A stretch of 64,000 nt of DNA from an uncultured Clostridium sp. (GTDB taxonomy: Bacteria; Bacillota; Clostridia; TANB77; CAG-508): the NCBI GenBank assembly GCA_900552555.1, contig URZW01000005.1, positions 1 through 64,000 on the forward strand, read 5' to 3'. Each line of letters begins with the position of its first letter. Within the stretch, counting starts at the first letter, position 1. The position numbers were made by a program, and so were the translations under genes. Of the stretch, positions 21,647 to 30,919 are shown one piece after another. Below the pieces are notes generated by a model, which saw nothing but the letters and a program-made list of their open reading frames with translations, was not told the DNA's origin and searched no databases.

Positions 21647-24250
21647 ATGTTAAAACTTAAAAACATAAAAAAGACATATGTAAGTGGAAACGAAAAAGTA
21701 GAAGCTTTAAAAGGAATAAACATAGAATTTAGAGAATCAGAATTTGTTTCAATACTAGGACAAAGTGGATGTGGAAAAACAACGCTTTTAAATATCATAG
21801 GAGGACTAGATAGATACACATCAGGAGACTTAATAATAAATGGAAAATCAACAAAAGACTTTAAAGATAGGGACTGGGATGCATACAGAAACTATTCAGT
21901 AGGATTTGTATTCCAAAGTTACAACTTAATAGGACATCAAACAGTATTATCAAATGTAGAACTTGCATTAACAATATCAGGAGTATCTAGAAAAGAAAGA
22001 AAACAAAGAGCAATAAAAGCACTTGAAGAAGTTGGATTAAAAGAGCAAATACACAAAAAACCAAACCAATTATCAGGTGGACAAATGCAAAGAGTTGCAA
22101 TAGCAAGGGCTTTAGTAAATAACCCAGATATAATTTTAGCAGACGAACCAACAGGTGCATTAGATACAAAAACAAGTGTGCAGGTAATGGAAATATTAAA
22201 GAAAATATCAAAAGACAAACTAATAATAATGGTTACACACAACCCCGAACTCGCAGAAAAATATTCAAGTAGAATTATAAAAATACTTGATGGAAAAATA
22301 ACAGATGATTCAGACCCAATAGAACATCAAAAAGAAGAAAAAAAGGAAGACACTAAAAAGAGAAGAACATCAATGAAATTTCTTACAGCATTACGACTAA
22401 GTTTAAATAATTTAATGACTAAAAAAGGAAGAACAATATTAACATCATTTGCAGGAAGTATTGGAATAATAGGAATTGCACTAATTTTAGCAATTTCAAC
22501 AGGAGTACAGAATTATATAAACAAAGTAGAAGAAGATACACTTTCTTCATATCCAATTACAATAGAAGAATCAACAGTAGATATGTCAAGCTTAATGCAG
22601 TCTATGTCTGGTGAAAACACAGATAACACGGAAAACAAAGAAGAAGGAAAAGCATATTCAGCAGATATAATGAATGATATGATAACAACACTTTCTAATA
22701 AAAAACAAAGCAATAATTTGAAAGAATTAAAAAAATATTTGGATAATGGCGATAATGAAATTACAAAAAATAGTAATAGCATAAAATATGGATATGACTT
22801 AAATATCAACTTATATAGAGCAAATACAGACAATGGAATTGTAAGAGTAAATCCAAGCACAGTAATGAATGCATTTGGAATGGGAGATATGATAGAAGCA
22901 CAAAACAATTCAGCAATGTCATCTGTATTTGGAAGTTCAATGATGACAAATACTGATGTATGTTTTGAAATGCTAGATAATCAACAATTATTAGAATCAC
23001 AATATGATTTAGTAAAAGGAAACTGGCCAAAACAATATAATGAAGTAGTTTTAGTGTTAAAAGAAGACGGAAGAATAGATGATTACACATTATATTCATT
23101 AGGGTTAAAAGACCAAAGTGAGCTAAAGGACAAATGGAAAGCAGTAGAAAATGGTGAAAAACTTGACGAAAATCAAGAATCAACATCATATTCATATGAC
23201 GATCTTTTAAACTTACAATTTAAACTATTATTAAATTCAGATTATTATCAAAAACAAAATGGATTATGGGTAAACAAAGAGGATGACGATAATTATTTAA
23301 AAGAAAAACTTAATAATGCAGAAACTGTAAAAGTTGTTGGAATTATAAAACAGAATGAACAAAGTGCTGTAAGTACTTCTGTTACAAGTGGCATAGGATA
23401 TACAAAACAATTAAAAGAATATGTAGTAGAAAAATCAAATGATGCACAAATAGTAAAAGAACAAAAAGAAAACAAAGATGTAAATGTATTTTCTAGTTTG
23501 AAATTTCCAACTGATGAAGATACATCCTCAATGGAGAATTTGACAGCAGAGCAAAGAATGGCAATGAGCAAATTAAGTAGTGAAGAAATTGCCCAAATGA
23601 TGGAAACATATTCAGCAAATAAAGACTCAAGCTATGAAAAAAATCTACAAAAATTAGGTGCAGTTGATATTGATACACCAACATCAATTAGCATTTATCC
23701 AAAAGATTTTGAAACTAAAGACAAAATATCAAACGCAATAGAAGAGTATAACCAAAAACAAAGAGATGACGGAAAAGAAGAAAATACAATAAGCTATACA
23801 GATATAGTTGGAACAATGATGAAATCTGTAAGCCAAATTATTAATACAATAAGTTATGTATTAATTGCATTTGTAGCAATATCATTAATAGTATCTTCAA
23901 TAATGATAGGTATTATAACGTATATTTCTGTATTAGAGAGAACAAAAGAAATTGGAATATTAAGAGCAATTGGTGCATCTAAAAAAGATATTTCAAGAGT
24001 ATTTAATGCAGAGACTTTGATTATTGGTTTAATATCAGGTCTTATAGGAATAGGAATTACAGTATTATTGACACTTCCAATAAACAGTATGATTTATGCT
24101 GTAACAGGTGTTAAAGTGGTAACTGCTGTACCATTTAAAGCCGGTGTTGTATTAGTTCTTATTAGCATGTTCTTGACAATTATTGCAGGTTTGATTCCAG
24201 CTAAAATTGCAAGTAAAAAGGACCCAGTAATTGCATTAAGGACAGAGTAA
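21647..24250 (+). CDS. MacB/LolD-like ABC exporter, fused ATPase and permease
   Basis: 867-residue fusion. Residues 1-225 form an ABC ATPase of the MacB/LolD class: Walker A GQSGCGKTT (about 38), Q-loop FVFQSYN, signature LSGGQMQRVAIARAL, Walker B IILADEPTGALD, H-loop MVTHN. After a charged linker, a first membrane helix (about 265-285) starts a long extracytoplasmic MacB-type domain of some 430 residues, then three C-terminal helices of the FtsX permease, ending AGLIPAKIASKKDPVIALRTE. Such pumps move peptides, lipids or antimicrobials, not ions. It sits behind the structured RNA, which may control it. Confidence 0.88.
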   Translation: MLKLKNIKKTYVSGNEKVEALKGINIEFRESEFVSILGQSGCGKTTLLNIIGGLDRYTSGDLIINGKSTKDFKDRDWDAYRNYSVGFVFQSYNLIGHQTVLSNVELALTISGVSRKERKQRAIKALEEVGLKEQIHKKPNQLSGGQMQRVAIARALVNNPDIILADEPTGALDTKTSVQVMEILKKISKDKLIIMVTHNPELAEKYSSRIIKILDGKITDDSDPIEHQKEEKKEDTKKRRTSMKFLTALRLSLNNLMTKKGRTILTSFAGSIGIIGIALILAISTGVQNYINKVEEDTLSSYPITIEESTVDMSSLMQSMSGENTDNTENKEEGKAYSADIMNDMITTLSNKKQSNNLKELKKYLDNGDNEITKNSNSIKYGYDLNINLYRANTDNGIVRVNPSTVMNAFGMGDMIEAQNNSAMSSVFGSSMMTNTDVCFEMLDNQQLLESQYDLVKGNWPKQYNEVVLVLKEDGRIDDYTLYSLGLKDQSELKDKWKAVENGEKLDENQESTSYSYDDLLNLQFKLLLNSDYYQKQNGLWVNKEDDDNYLKEKLNNAETVKVVGIIKQNEQSAVSTSVTSGIGYTKQLKEYVVEKSNDAQIVKEQKENKDVNVFSSLKFPTDEDTSSMENLTAEQRMAMSKLSSEEIAQMMETYSANKDSSYEKNLQKLGAVDIDTPTSISIYPKDFETKDKISNAIEEYNQKQRDDGKEENTISYTDIVGTMMKSVSQIINTISYVLIAFVAISLIVSSIMIGIITYISVLERTKEIGILRAIGASKKDISRVFNAETLIIGLISGLIGIGITVLLTLPINSMIYAVTGVKVVTAVPFKAGVVLVLISMFLTIIAGLIPAKIASKKDPVIALRTE

Positions 24251-24307
24251 AAAAATTGAAAAATTAATATAATAGAAGCGAAAATTTTTTAGAAAAGAGA
24301 TAAAATT

Positions 24308-25084
24308 ATGCAAATATTTTTAGGTTTAGCAATACCATTTTTAGGCACAACACTTGGAGCCGCAATGGTATTCTTAATGAAAAAAGAAATGAACAAAAAA
24401 GTAGAAAAAATCTTATTAGGATTTGCATCAGGAGTAATGATAGCAGCATCAGTATGGTCATTATTAATACCATCAATAGAAATGGCAGAAACACAAGGAA
24501 AAGTTGCTTGGATTCCAGCAGCAATAGGATTTTTATTAGGAATTGTATTTCTTTTAGTATTAGATAGTGTAGTCCCACATATGCACTTAGAAAGTGAAAA
24601 GTCAGAAGGAATGAAATCAAAATTGAAGAAGACAACAATGATGGTATTTGCGGTAACTTTGCACAATATACCAGAGGGAATGGCAGTTGGGGTTACTTTT
24701 GCAGGAGCGCTAGCACAAAATGCAGGAATTACAATGGCAGGGGCTTTTGCACTAGCAGTAGGAATTGCTATTCAAAACTTTCCAGAAGGTGCAATTATTT
24801 CAATGCCATTAAAAAGTGAAGGAGTATCAAAACCAAAAGCATTTTTATATGGTACTTTGTCAGGAATTGTTGAGCCAATTGGTGCCATTATTACAATACT
24901 TCTTACAAATGCAGTTGTTCCAATTTTACCATATTTGTTATCTTTTGCAGCAGGTGCAATGATTTATGTTGTTGTAGAAGAACTGATTCCAGAGTCACAA
25001 GCAGGAGAACATTCTAATATTGGTACTATTGGTGTTGCAATTGGTTTTACAATTATGATGATTTTGGATGTTGCGTTGGGATAA
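24308..25084 (+). CDS. ZIP-family metal transporter
   Basis: 258-residue membrane protein with eight predicted helices of the ZIP (ZupT/GufA-like) family, moving zinc or other divalent metals into the cytoplasm. Metal-site motifs: TLHNIPEGMAVG in helix 4 (His, Glu) and AIQNFPEGAIIS in helix 5, in the usual spacing; a His-containing loop (VVPHMHLE) lies between helices 3 and 4. Helix 7 has VVVEELIPE. Close to the ABC exporter (57 bases) and possibly read from the same transcript. No metal-responsive site seen. Confidence 0.9.
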   Translation: MQIFLGLAIPFLGTTLGAAMVFLMKKEMNKKVEKILLGFASGVMIAASVWSLLIPSIEMAETQGKVAWIPAAIGFLLGIVFLLVLDSVVPHMHLESEKSEGMKSKLKKTTMMVFAVTLHNIPEGMAVGVTFAGALAQNAGITMAGAFALAVGIAIQNFPEGAIISMPLKSEGVSKPKAFLYGTLSGIVEPIGAIITILLTNAVVPILPYLLSFAAGAMIYVVVEELIPESQAGEHSNIGTIGVAIGFTIMMILDVALG

Positions 25085-25235
25085 AATGTTTATAAGTTAG
25101 AGTTAATTATAACATCAAATATTACAGTTCACAGTAAATATAAAAAATTAATATGAAATTTTAACAAAAAAATTGTAAAAGTACTTTCTATATGATATAA
25201 TTAAATTAGAGTTTTAATATACGGAGGTAAAAAAT

Positions 25236-25910
25236 ATGTTTGAGAGCAAATATAGTAAAGTATTAACAATAGTATTAGTAATAGTAATAATAGCAATAGT
25301 TGGATTATTAGGATTTTTAGCATTTGATTTTATACGAAATTCAAATTCAACAAAACAAGCATCTGATTTTGTTGAAGACTATCAAGGAAATTTAACAACA
25401 GCAGATGAAGGTGGAGATGGAAATACAGAAGGTAATGTTGCACTAGATACATCTGGTGAAACAGCATTAGATTCATCAACAAGCGGAACAAATTCAGGAA
25501 AGAAGAAATATAAAGGATATGATGTAGTAGGCACAATGAAAATACCATCACTTAATATAGAATATCCTATTCTAGAACAAAATTCTGCAGGAGCATTAAA
25601 TGTTGCACTAATATTGTTATATCCAAAAGATAATCTAAATAAACCAGGAAATTCAGTAATACAAGGACATAATTATAGAAATGGAATGTTTTTCTCAAAT
25701 TTAAAGAAGATTACAAATGGAGCTAAAATATATGTAACAGATTATACAGGAAAGAGCTTAACATATGAAGTGTATAATAAATTTGAGGCTTCATCAACAG
25801 ATTCATCATTCTACACAAGAGATACAAATGGTTTGGCTGAGTTGACATTATCAACATGTACAGATGCTAGTAATGATATAAGAACTATAGTGTTTGCAAA
25901 ACAAGTTTAA
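25236..25910 (+). CDS. Sortase
   Basis: 224-residue membrane-anchored cysteine transpeptidase that attaches proteins to peptidoglycan. One N-terminal helix (about 10-32), a low-complexity linker to about 88, then the catalytic beta-barrel: GTMKIPSLNIEYPIL, catalytic His in QGHNYRNGMFFSNL (about 146), catalytic Cys in LTLSTCTDA (about 208) and Arg in IRTIVFAKQV at the end. All three catalytic residues are present. The TLSTC form recalls class B, while the compact barrel also fits class D; I leave the class open. Substrate genes with LPxTG-type signals are not seen nearby. GGAGG upstream. Confidence 0.88.
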   Translation: MFESKYSKVLTIVLVIVIIAIVGLLGFLAFDFIRNSNSTKQASDFVEDYQGNLTTADEGGDGNTEGNVALDTSGETALDSSTSGTNSGKKKYKGYDVVGTMKIPSLNIEYPILEQNSAGALNVALILLYPKDNLNKPGNSVIQGHNYRNGMFFSNLKKITNGAKIYVTDYTGKSLTYEVYNKFEASSTDSSFYTRDTNGLAELTLSTCTDASNDIRTIVFAKQV

Positions 25911-25923
25911 AATAATTATGAAG

Positions 25924-25953
25924 AGATTTGCATATTCGTGCAAGTCTTTTTTC
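25924..25953 (+). terminator. Terminator after the sortase gene
   Basis: AGATTTGCA/TGCAAGTCT (one G-T pair) around TATTCG, then TTTTTT. Confidence 0.75.
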
Positions 25954-26063
25954 TGATTTATTGTAACAAAAATGTAGTAATTTAATTTAAAATTCAAAAA
26001 AAGTACTTTAAAAAAACTGTAAAATGTTATACAATATACGAAAAGTAAAAAAAGGAGAAAGGT

Positions 26064-27751
26064 ATGAACAAAAAATGGCAAATATACGAAACTAACACAG
26101 AAGAAGTAAAAAAAATAACTGAAAAATACAAAGTAAGTGAATTACTTGCAACAATAATCTCAAATAGAAAAATCAAAGAAGAAGATATCGAAATATTTTT
26201 ACATCCAACAAGGCAAAATTTTCATGACCCATTTTTAATGCCAAATATGAATATTGCTACTGATAGAATTTTAAAAGCAATAGAAAATAATGAGAAAACA
26301 ATAATTTATGGAGATTATGATGTAGATGGAATAACAAGTATAACAGTATTAAAAAGCTTTTTGGAAGATAGAGGACTGCATGTAGACTCATACATTCCAA
26401 ACAGATTAGAAGAGGGATATGGTTTAAACAAACCAGCAATAGAAAAAATATCAAAAGAAAATTACACATTAATGATAACAGTAGACACAGGAATTTCTGG
26501 AATAGAAGAAATAGAATATGCAAATTCTCTTCGGAATAGAAACAATAGTAACAGACCATCATGAAGTAGGAGAAAAACTACCAAAAGCACTTGCTGTAGT
26601 TGATGCAAAAAGAAAAGATAACAAATATCCATGTAGAGATTTGGCAGGAGTTGGAGTTGTATTTAAGTTAACACAAGCATTACGGAATAAAATTAGGATT
26701 AGATGAAAAAGAATATTTGAAATATTTAGATATTGTTTGTGTTGGAACAATTTCAGATATAGTGCCATTAGTAGATGAAAATAGAGTTATAACAAAATTA
26801 GGATTAATGTTGGTTGCTCAAACAAAAAATATGGGATTAAGGTCATTACTTATGTCTTCAGGATATAAAAATTTAGACTCAACAACTATATCTTTTGGTG
26901 TTGCACCAAGAATAAATGCGTGTGGAAGAATGGGACATGCAGATGATGCGTTAAAACTATTCTTATCTAAAGATATTTATGAAGTAAATGAATTAACAAA
27001 AAAATTAAATGATTATAATAAAATGAGACAAGAAAAAGAAAAATCAATTTATGAAGATGCTGTAAATCAAATTGAAAAAAACAAGTTATATGAAAATTGT
27101 GCAATAGTTGTAGGTGGAGAAGATTGGCATCATGGTGTAATAGGAATTGTATCTTCAAAAATAACAGATTTATATTTTAAACCAAGTATTTTATTATGCT
27201 ACGAAGATGATTTAGCAAAAGGGTCTGGTAGAAGTATACCTGGATTTGATTTACATGAAGCTTTAATGAAATGCCAAAATTCAATTGAAAAATTTGGTGG
27301 ACACAGTATGGCAATAGGTATTACGATAAAAAGAGATAAGTTTCAAGAGTTTGCAAATGAGCTTGAGCAAATTGCAAAAGATGCAAAAATAGATGAGATA
27401 GTACCTATTATAAATGTTGATGCAAAGATTGATTTGAATGATATAAATAGAGAAATTGTTGGGAGTTTAAAGTTTCTAGAACCTTTTGGAGAAGGTAATA
27501 AAATGCCAATATTTGCATTTAAAAATTTGAAAATCGATTCAATAAGAGCTTTATCAGAAGGTAAACATATTAAAATGACTTTGAAAGATGGTAATTCTGT
27601 AATTAATAGCATTGGTTTTAATTTAGGTTATTTGGCTGATGAGTTTAGAATTGGTGACAAAATTGATGTTGTTGGAACTTTGGAAATTAATAGTTTTAAT
27701 GGTGTTGATAGTTTACAAATTAACTTAAAAGATGTTATGAAGTCAATATAA
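26064..27751 (+). pseudogene. recJ: Single-strand DNA exonuclease RecJ, interrupted by two identical +1 shifts
   Basis: A 5'-3' single-strand exonuclease of the DHH family used in recombination and repair. Three consecutive frames together give a full-length RecJ of about 560 residues: YGDYDVDGITS (metal Asp), MITVDTGISG, then TDHHEVGEKLP (DHH motif) in the second segment, and in the third VGTISDIVPLVDENR, APRINACGRMGHAD, GGHSMAIG (DHHA1) and the OB-like end. Frame is lost at 26532 and at 26683. In both places a single C precedes GGAATA directly after a Leu codon, and the in-frame codon at the break is CGG. Removing these two bases restores the family sequence SLGIETIVTDHH and QALGIKLGLDEKEY. 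Decay, sequence error or +1 frameshifting are possible. Confidence 0.85.
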
Positions 27752-27757
27752 AAAAAT

Positions 27758-27828
27758 TGTCAAAAGGGACGGGCTTTTTTGACAGATAATATTGAAAGTT
27801 CTGTCAAAAAGGGGCGTCCCTTTTGACA
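27758..27828. repeat. REP-like palindrome, GGGACG variant
   Basis: TGTCAAAAGGGACG...TTTTTTGACAG (27758-27785) and its inverted copy (27801-27828) pair over 28 positions with a central mismatch triplet. A further TTTTGACA follows at 27831. Fills the recJ-rel gap and could end transcription. Confidence 0.7.
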
Positions 27829-27854
27829 TCTTTTGACAAAAGAGGGGTGAAAAA

Positions 27855-30047
27855 ATGCAAGAAAATAGTAAAGAAATAACAGTACAAGATGTAATATCAA
27901 AAAAGAAAGAAACAAGCAGAAGAGTAGATACAAAATTAATAATGAAAGCATATAACTATGCAGTAGAACATCATGGAGAACAAAAAAGAAGGTCTGGAGA
28001 ACCATATATAATACATCCACTAAATGTGGCATACATATTAGCAGGATTAGGACTAGACGAAGCAACAATATGTGCGGCACTTTTACATGATGTTGTAGAA
28101 GATACAGATGCAACAGATGCAGATTTAAGAAGAGAGTTTGGCGACGAAATTGCAGATATGGTTGCAGGTGTTACAAAATTAGAAGCAATGCAATTTACAA
28201 CTGTTGAAGAACAACAAGTTGAAGATTATAGAAAAATGTTTTTGGCAATGGGAAAAGATATCAGAGTTATAATATTGAAAATTGCAGATAGACTTCACAA
28301 CATGAGAACATTAAAATATCTAAAAAGAGATAGACAAATTGCAAATGCAAAAGAAACAATGGAAATATATGCACCACTTGCAAACCGTTTAGGTCTATAT
28401 TCAATGAAATGGGAGTTGGAAGACTTATCTTTTAAATATTTATATCCAGAAGAATATCATGAATTAGTTGAAGGAATAAATAAAAAGAGAGAAGAAAGAT
28501 TAAAATTCATAGAAAAAATAATGGCAGATATACGAGTTCAACTAAAAAAACAACATATTGATGCAGAAGTAACAGGTCGTGCAAAGCATTTATATAGTAT
28601 ATATAGAAAAATGAAAAGAGACAACAAAACACTAGACCAAATATATGACCTATTTGCATTGCGTATATTAGTTAATTCAATAAAAGACTGTTATGCAGCA
28701 TTAGGAGTTGTACATGAAATGTACAGCCCAATGCCGGGAAGATTTAAGGACTATATAGCTGTTCCAAAACCAAATATGTATCAGTCAATACATACAACAT
28801 TATTAGGAGACAAAGGAACACCATTTGAAGTTCAAATTCGTACATGGGATATGCATAGAGTTGCAGAATATGGTATTGCAGCGCACTGGGCATATAAAGA
28901 AGCAAGCTACTTTGGAAAGAAACAGTCAGTAAAAGTAGAAGAAGACAAACTTGCTTGGCTTAGAGAAACGCTTGAATGGCAAAAAGATATGCAAGACCCA
29001 CAAGAATTTTTGGCAACACTAAAAACAGAATTATTTGAAGATGAAGTTTATGTATTTACGCCAAAAGGAGCTATAAAAATATTACCAAGAAATGCAACAC
29101 CAATAGACTTTGCATACAGTATACATGAAGAAATAGGAAACCATATGACAGGATGTAAAATAAACAGCAAAATGATGCCAATTATAACACCATTAAAAAG
29201 TGGGGACATCATAGAAATAATTACATCAGACAATTCAAAAGGACCAAGCAGGGACTGGCTAAAATTTGTAAAAAGTACAAAAGCTAAAAACAAAATAAAT
29301 GGGTGGTTCAAAAAGGCAGAAAAATCAGAAAACATTGAAAAAGGAAAAGACTTAATAGAAAAAGAAATCAAGAGAATTGGAATGTCACATGCAGATTTAT
29401 TCAAACAAGAATATATAGATGCAATGCTTGATAGATATAAATATAAAAACATCGAAGACATGTATGCAGCTGTTGGATTTGGAGCAAATTCTGCAGTAAA
29501 AGTAATTGCAAGAATGCTACAAGAATATAGAAAAGAACATCAAGAAGAAGATGTTGAAGAAAAAATAGAAGAACTAAGAAAACAAAAAGAACAGAAACAA
29601 AAACCATCAAGCTCAGGAGTTGTGGTAGAAGGAATAGACAACTGCTTAGTTAAACTATCAAAATGTTGTAACCCATTACCTGGAGACGAAATAATAGGAT
29701 ATATCACAAAAGGAAGAGGAGTATCAGTTCATAGAAAAGACTGTGTAAATGTAAAAGACCTATTGACAGAAGAAAACAGAATAATAGGTGTTAAATGGTA
29801 TGAAGAGGCAAAAGAAAATTACAATGTTACATTAGAAGTTTTGGCAAACGACAGAAGAGGACTATTGGTAGACATTTTAAATACGGTTAAAGAAACTAAG
29901 GCGAATTTGATGGGAGTTAGTACAAAAACTACTAAGGAGAGAATTGCTATTATGGACATCGACCTTGAAGTTGAGAATATTGAAGAATTAAATAAAGTAA
30001 TTAGAAATATTAAGAAGGTTGATAGCGTTTACGAAGTTAGAAGATAA
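27855..30047 (+). CDS. relA: Bifunctional (p)ppGpp synthetase/hydrolase (RelA/SpoT)
   Basis: Makes and degrades the alarmone (p)ppGpp in amino-acid starvation. 730 residues in the long-RSH order: HD hydrolase domain with HHGEQKRRSGEPYIIHPL and LLHDVVEDT (about 35-85), synthetase with GRAKHLYSIYRKMKR and PKPNMYQSIHTT (about 240-320), TGS domain with VFTPKGAIKILPRNATPIDFA (about 400), the zinc-finger-like region with LVKLSKCCNPLPGD (about 598-611) and a C-terminal ACT domain. HD residues are intact, so hydrolase activity is expected. GGGGTG precedes the start. Confidence 0.96.
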   Translation: MQENSKEITVQDVISKKKETSRRVDTKLIMKAYNYAVEHHGEQKRRSGEPYIIHPLNVAYILAGLGLDEATICAALLHDVVEDTDATDADLRREFGDEIADMVAGVTKLEAMQFTTVEEQQVEDYRKMFLAMGKDIRVIILKIADRLHNMRTLKYLKRDRQIANAKETMEIYAPLANRLGLYSMKWELEDLSFKYLYPEEYHELVEGINKKREERLKFIEKIMADIRVQLKKQHIDAEVTGRAKHLYSIYRKMKRDNKTLDQIYDLFALRILVNSIKDCYAALGVVHEMYSPMPGRFKDYIAVPKPNMYQSIHTTLLGDKGTPFEVQIRTWDMHRVAEYGIAAHWAYKEASYFGKKQSVKVEEDKLAWLRETLEWQKDMQDPQEFLATLKTELFEDEVYVFTPKGAIKILPRNATPIDFAYSIHEEIGNHMTGCKINSKMMPIITPLKSGDIIEIITSDNSKGPSRDWLKFVKSTKAKNKINGWFKKAEKSENIEKGKDLIEKEIKRIGMSHADLFKQEYIDAMLDRYKYKNIEDMYAAVGFGANSAVKVIARMLQEYRKEHQEEDVEEKIEELRKQKEQKQKPSSSGVVVEGIDNCLVKLSKCCNPLPGDEIIGYITKGRGVSVHRKDCVNVKDLLTEENRIIGVKWYEEAKENYNVTLEVLANDRRGLLVDILNTVKETKANLMGVSTKTTKERIAIMDIDLEVENIEELNKVIRNIKKVDSVYEVRR

Positions 30048-30049
30048 AA

Positions 30050-30184
30050 TGTCCATTTGGGGACGGTTCTTTTTGGGACATTATATTAAAAAGAATATTT
30101 TAAAATTTGCTTGATATATCAGTACTTAGAGATAATTACAAAATTTGGAAAAATGTCCCAAAAAGAACCGTCCCCAAATGGACA
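30050..30184. repeat. REP-like palindrome, GGGACGGTTCTT family, copy 2
   Basis: Perfect 33-bp inverted repeat: 30050-30082 and 30152-30184, reading TGTCCATTTGGGGACGG then TTCTTTTTGGGACATT, with a 69-base A+T-rich centre. It begins 3 bases after the rel stop codon and ends 7 bases before the next gene's ribosome site. Confidence 0.85.
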
Positions 30185-30201
30185 AAAAAGGAGATAAAAA
30201 T

Positions 30202-30852
30202 ATGATTTTAAAAGAACTAAAGATAGACACCTGGATAGGAGACCCAACAAATTGTTATGTGATATTTGATGAAAATAGCAAAGAGATAATGGTAATAGAC
30301 CCAGCAGGTGATGTGGATAAAATAGAAAATTTAATAAAAAATGTATTTAAAGGAAAATTGAAATATATTTATTTAACGCATTGCCATGGAGACCATATTG
30401 CAGGTGTAAACGAGTTAAAAAGACGTTGTGGTGGCAAAATATTAATTCACAGAATTGATAGTGAAGGACTAAACAATGTTGATATTAATTTGTCTGAATA
30501 TATTGGACTACCAGATATAGAGTTAGAAGCGGATTCAAGAGTTGATGATAATGATTTAATACATTTAGGTGATTTGGAATTTAGAGTAATTCACACACCA
30601 GGACATACAGCTGGAAGCACATCGCTTTATTGTGAAAAAGAAAAATGCCTATTTTCAGGTGATACAATTTTTGCTGGAACGTGGGGAAGAACAGATTTAC
30701 CAACATCAAGTAGAGAAGATATAATGAATTCAATTGTCAATAAAATTTTAATTTTACCAGATGATACTTTTATTTATCCAGGACATGGAAAGGCTACAAT
30801 GCTTAAGGATGAAAAGTCAATTTATCTTGAATTAAAGCCTAAAATGTGGTAA
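30202..30852 (+). CDS. Metallo-beta-lactamase-fold hydrolase (glyoxalase II/YcbL-like)
   Basis: 216 residues. Metal ligands of the family are all visible: THCHGDHIAG (HxHxDH, about 60-69), HTPGHTAGSTS (about 130-140), FSGDTIFAGTWGRTDLP (Asp, about 150) and YPGHG (final His). The short form without the C-terminal helical domain is like YcbL-type hydrolases acting on thioesters; substrate not predictable. Start at 30202 follows AAGGAG; a longer frame from 30145 runs through the right arm of the palindrome and is unlikely. Confidence 0.85.
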   Translation: MILKELKIDTWIGDPTNCYVIFDENSKEIMVIDPAGDVDKIENLIKNVFKGKLKYIYLTHCHGDHIAGVNELKRRCGGKILIHRIDSEGLNNVDINLSEYIGLPDIELEADSRVDDNDLIHLGDLEFRVIHTPGHTAGSTSLYCEKEKCLFSGDTIFAGTWGRTDLPTSSREDIMNSIVNKILILPDDTFIYPGHGKATMLKDEKSIYLELKPKMW

Positions 30853-30864
30853 AATATATAAAAA

Positions 30865-30897
30865 TTCGGGATTGGGGGACTGGTCTTCAATACCGAA
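30865..30897 (+). repeat. Hairpin, possibly a degenerate REP-like remnant
   Basis: TTCGG-G-ATTG pairs with CAAT-A-CCGAA; the loop TTGGGGGACTGGTCTT resembles TTGGGGACGGTTCTT of the palindromic repeats. Lies just before hisS and replaces any recognisable T-box. Confidence 0.4.
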
Positions 30898-30919
30898 AAA
30901 ATAGAGAGAGGAAATAATT

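Noticed and set aside
26518..26706. Independent small gene inside the recJ region
   Set aside because: Its product is the missing middle of RecJ (DHH motif) in the +1 frame and has no ribosome site of its own.
30853..30919. T-box leader for hisS
   Set aside because: The region is too short and lacks the T-box core AGGGTGGNACCGCG; the hairpin there resembles a degenerate repeat.
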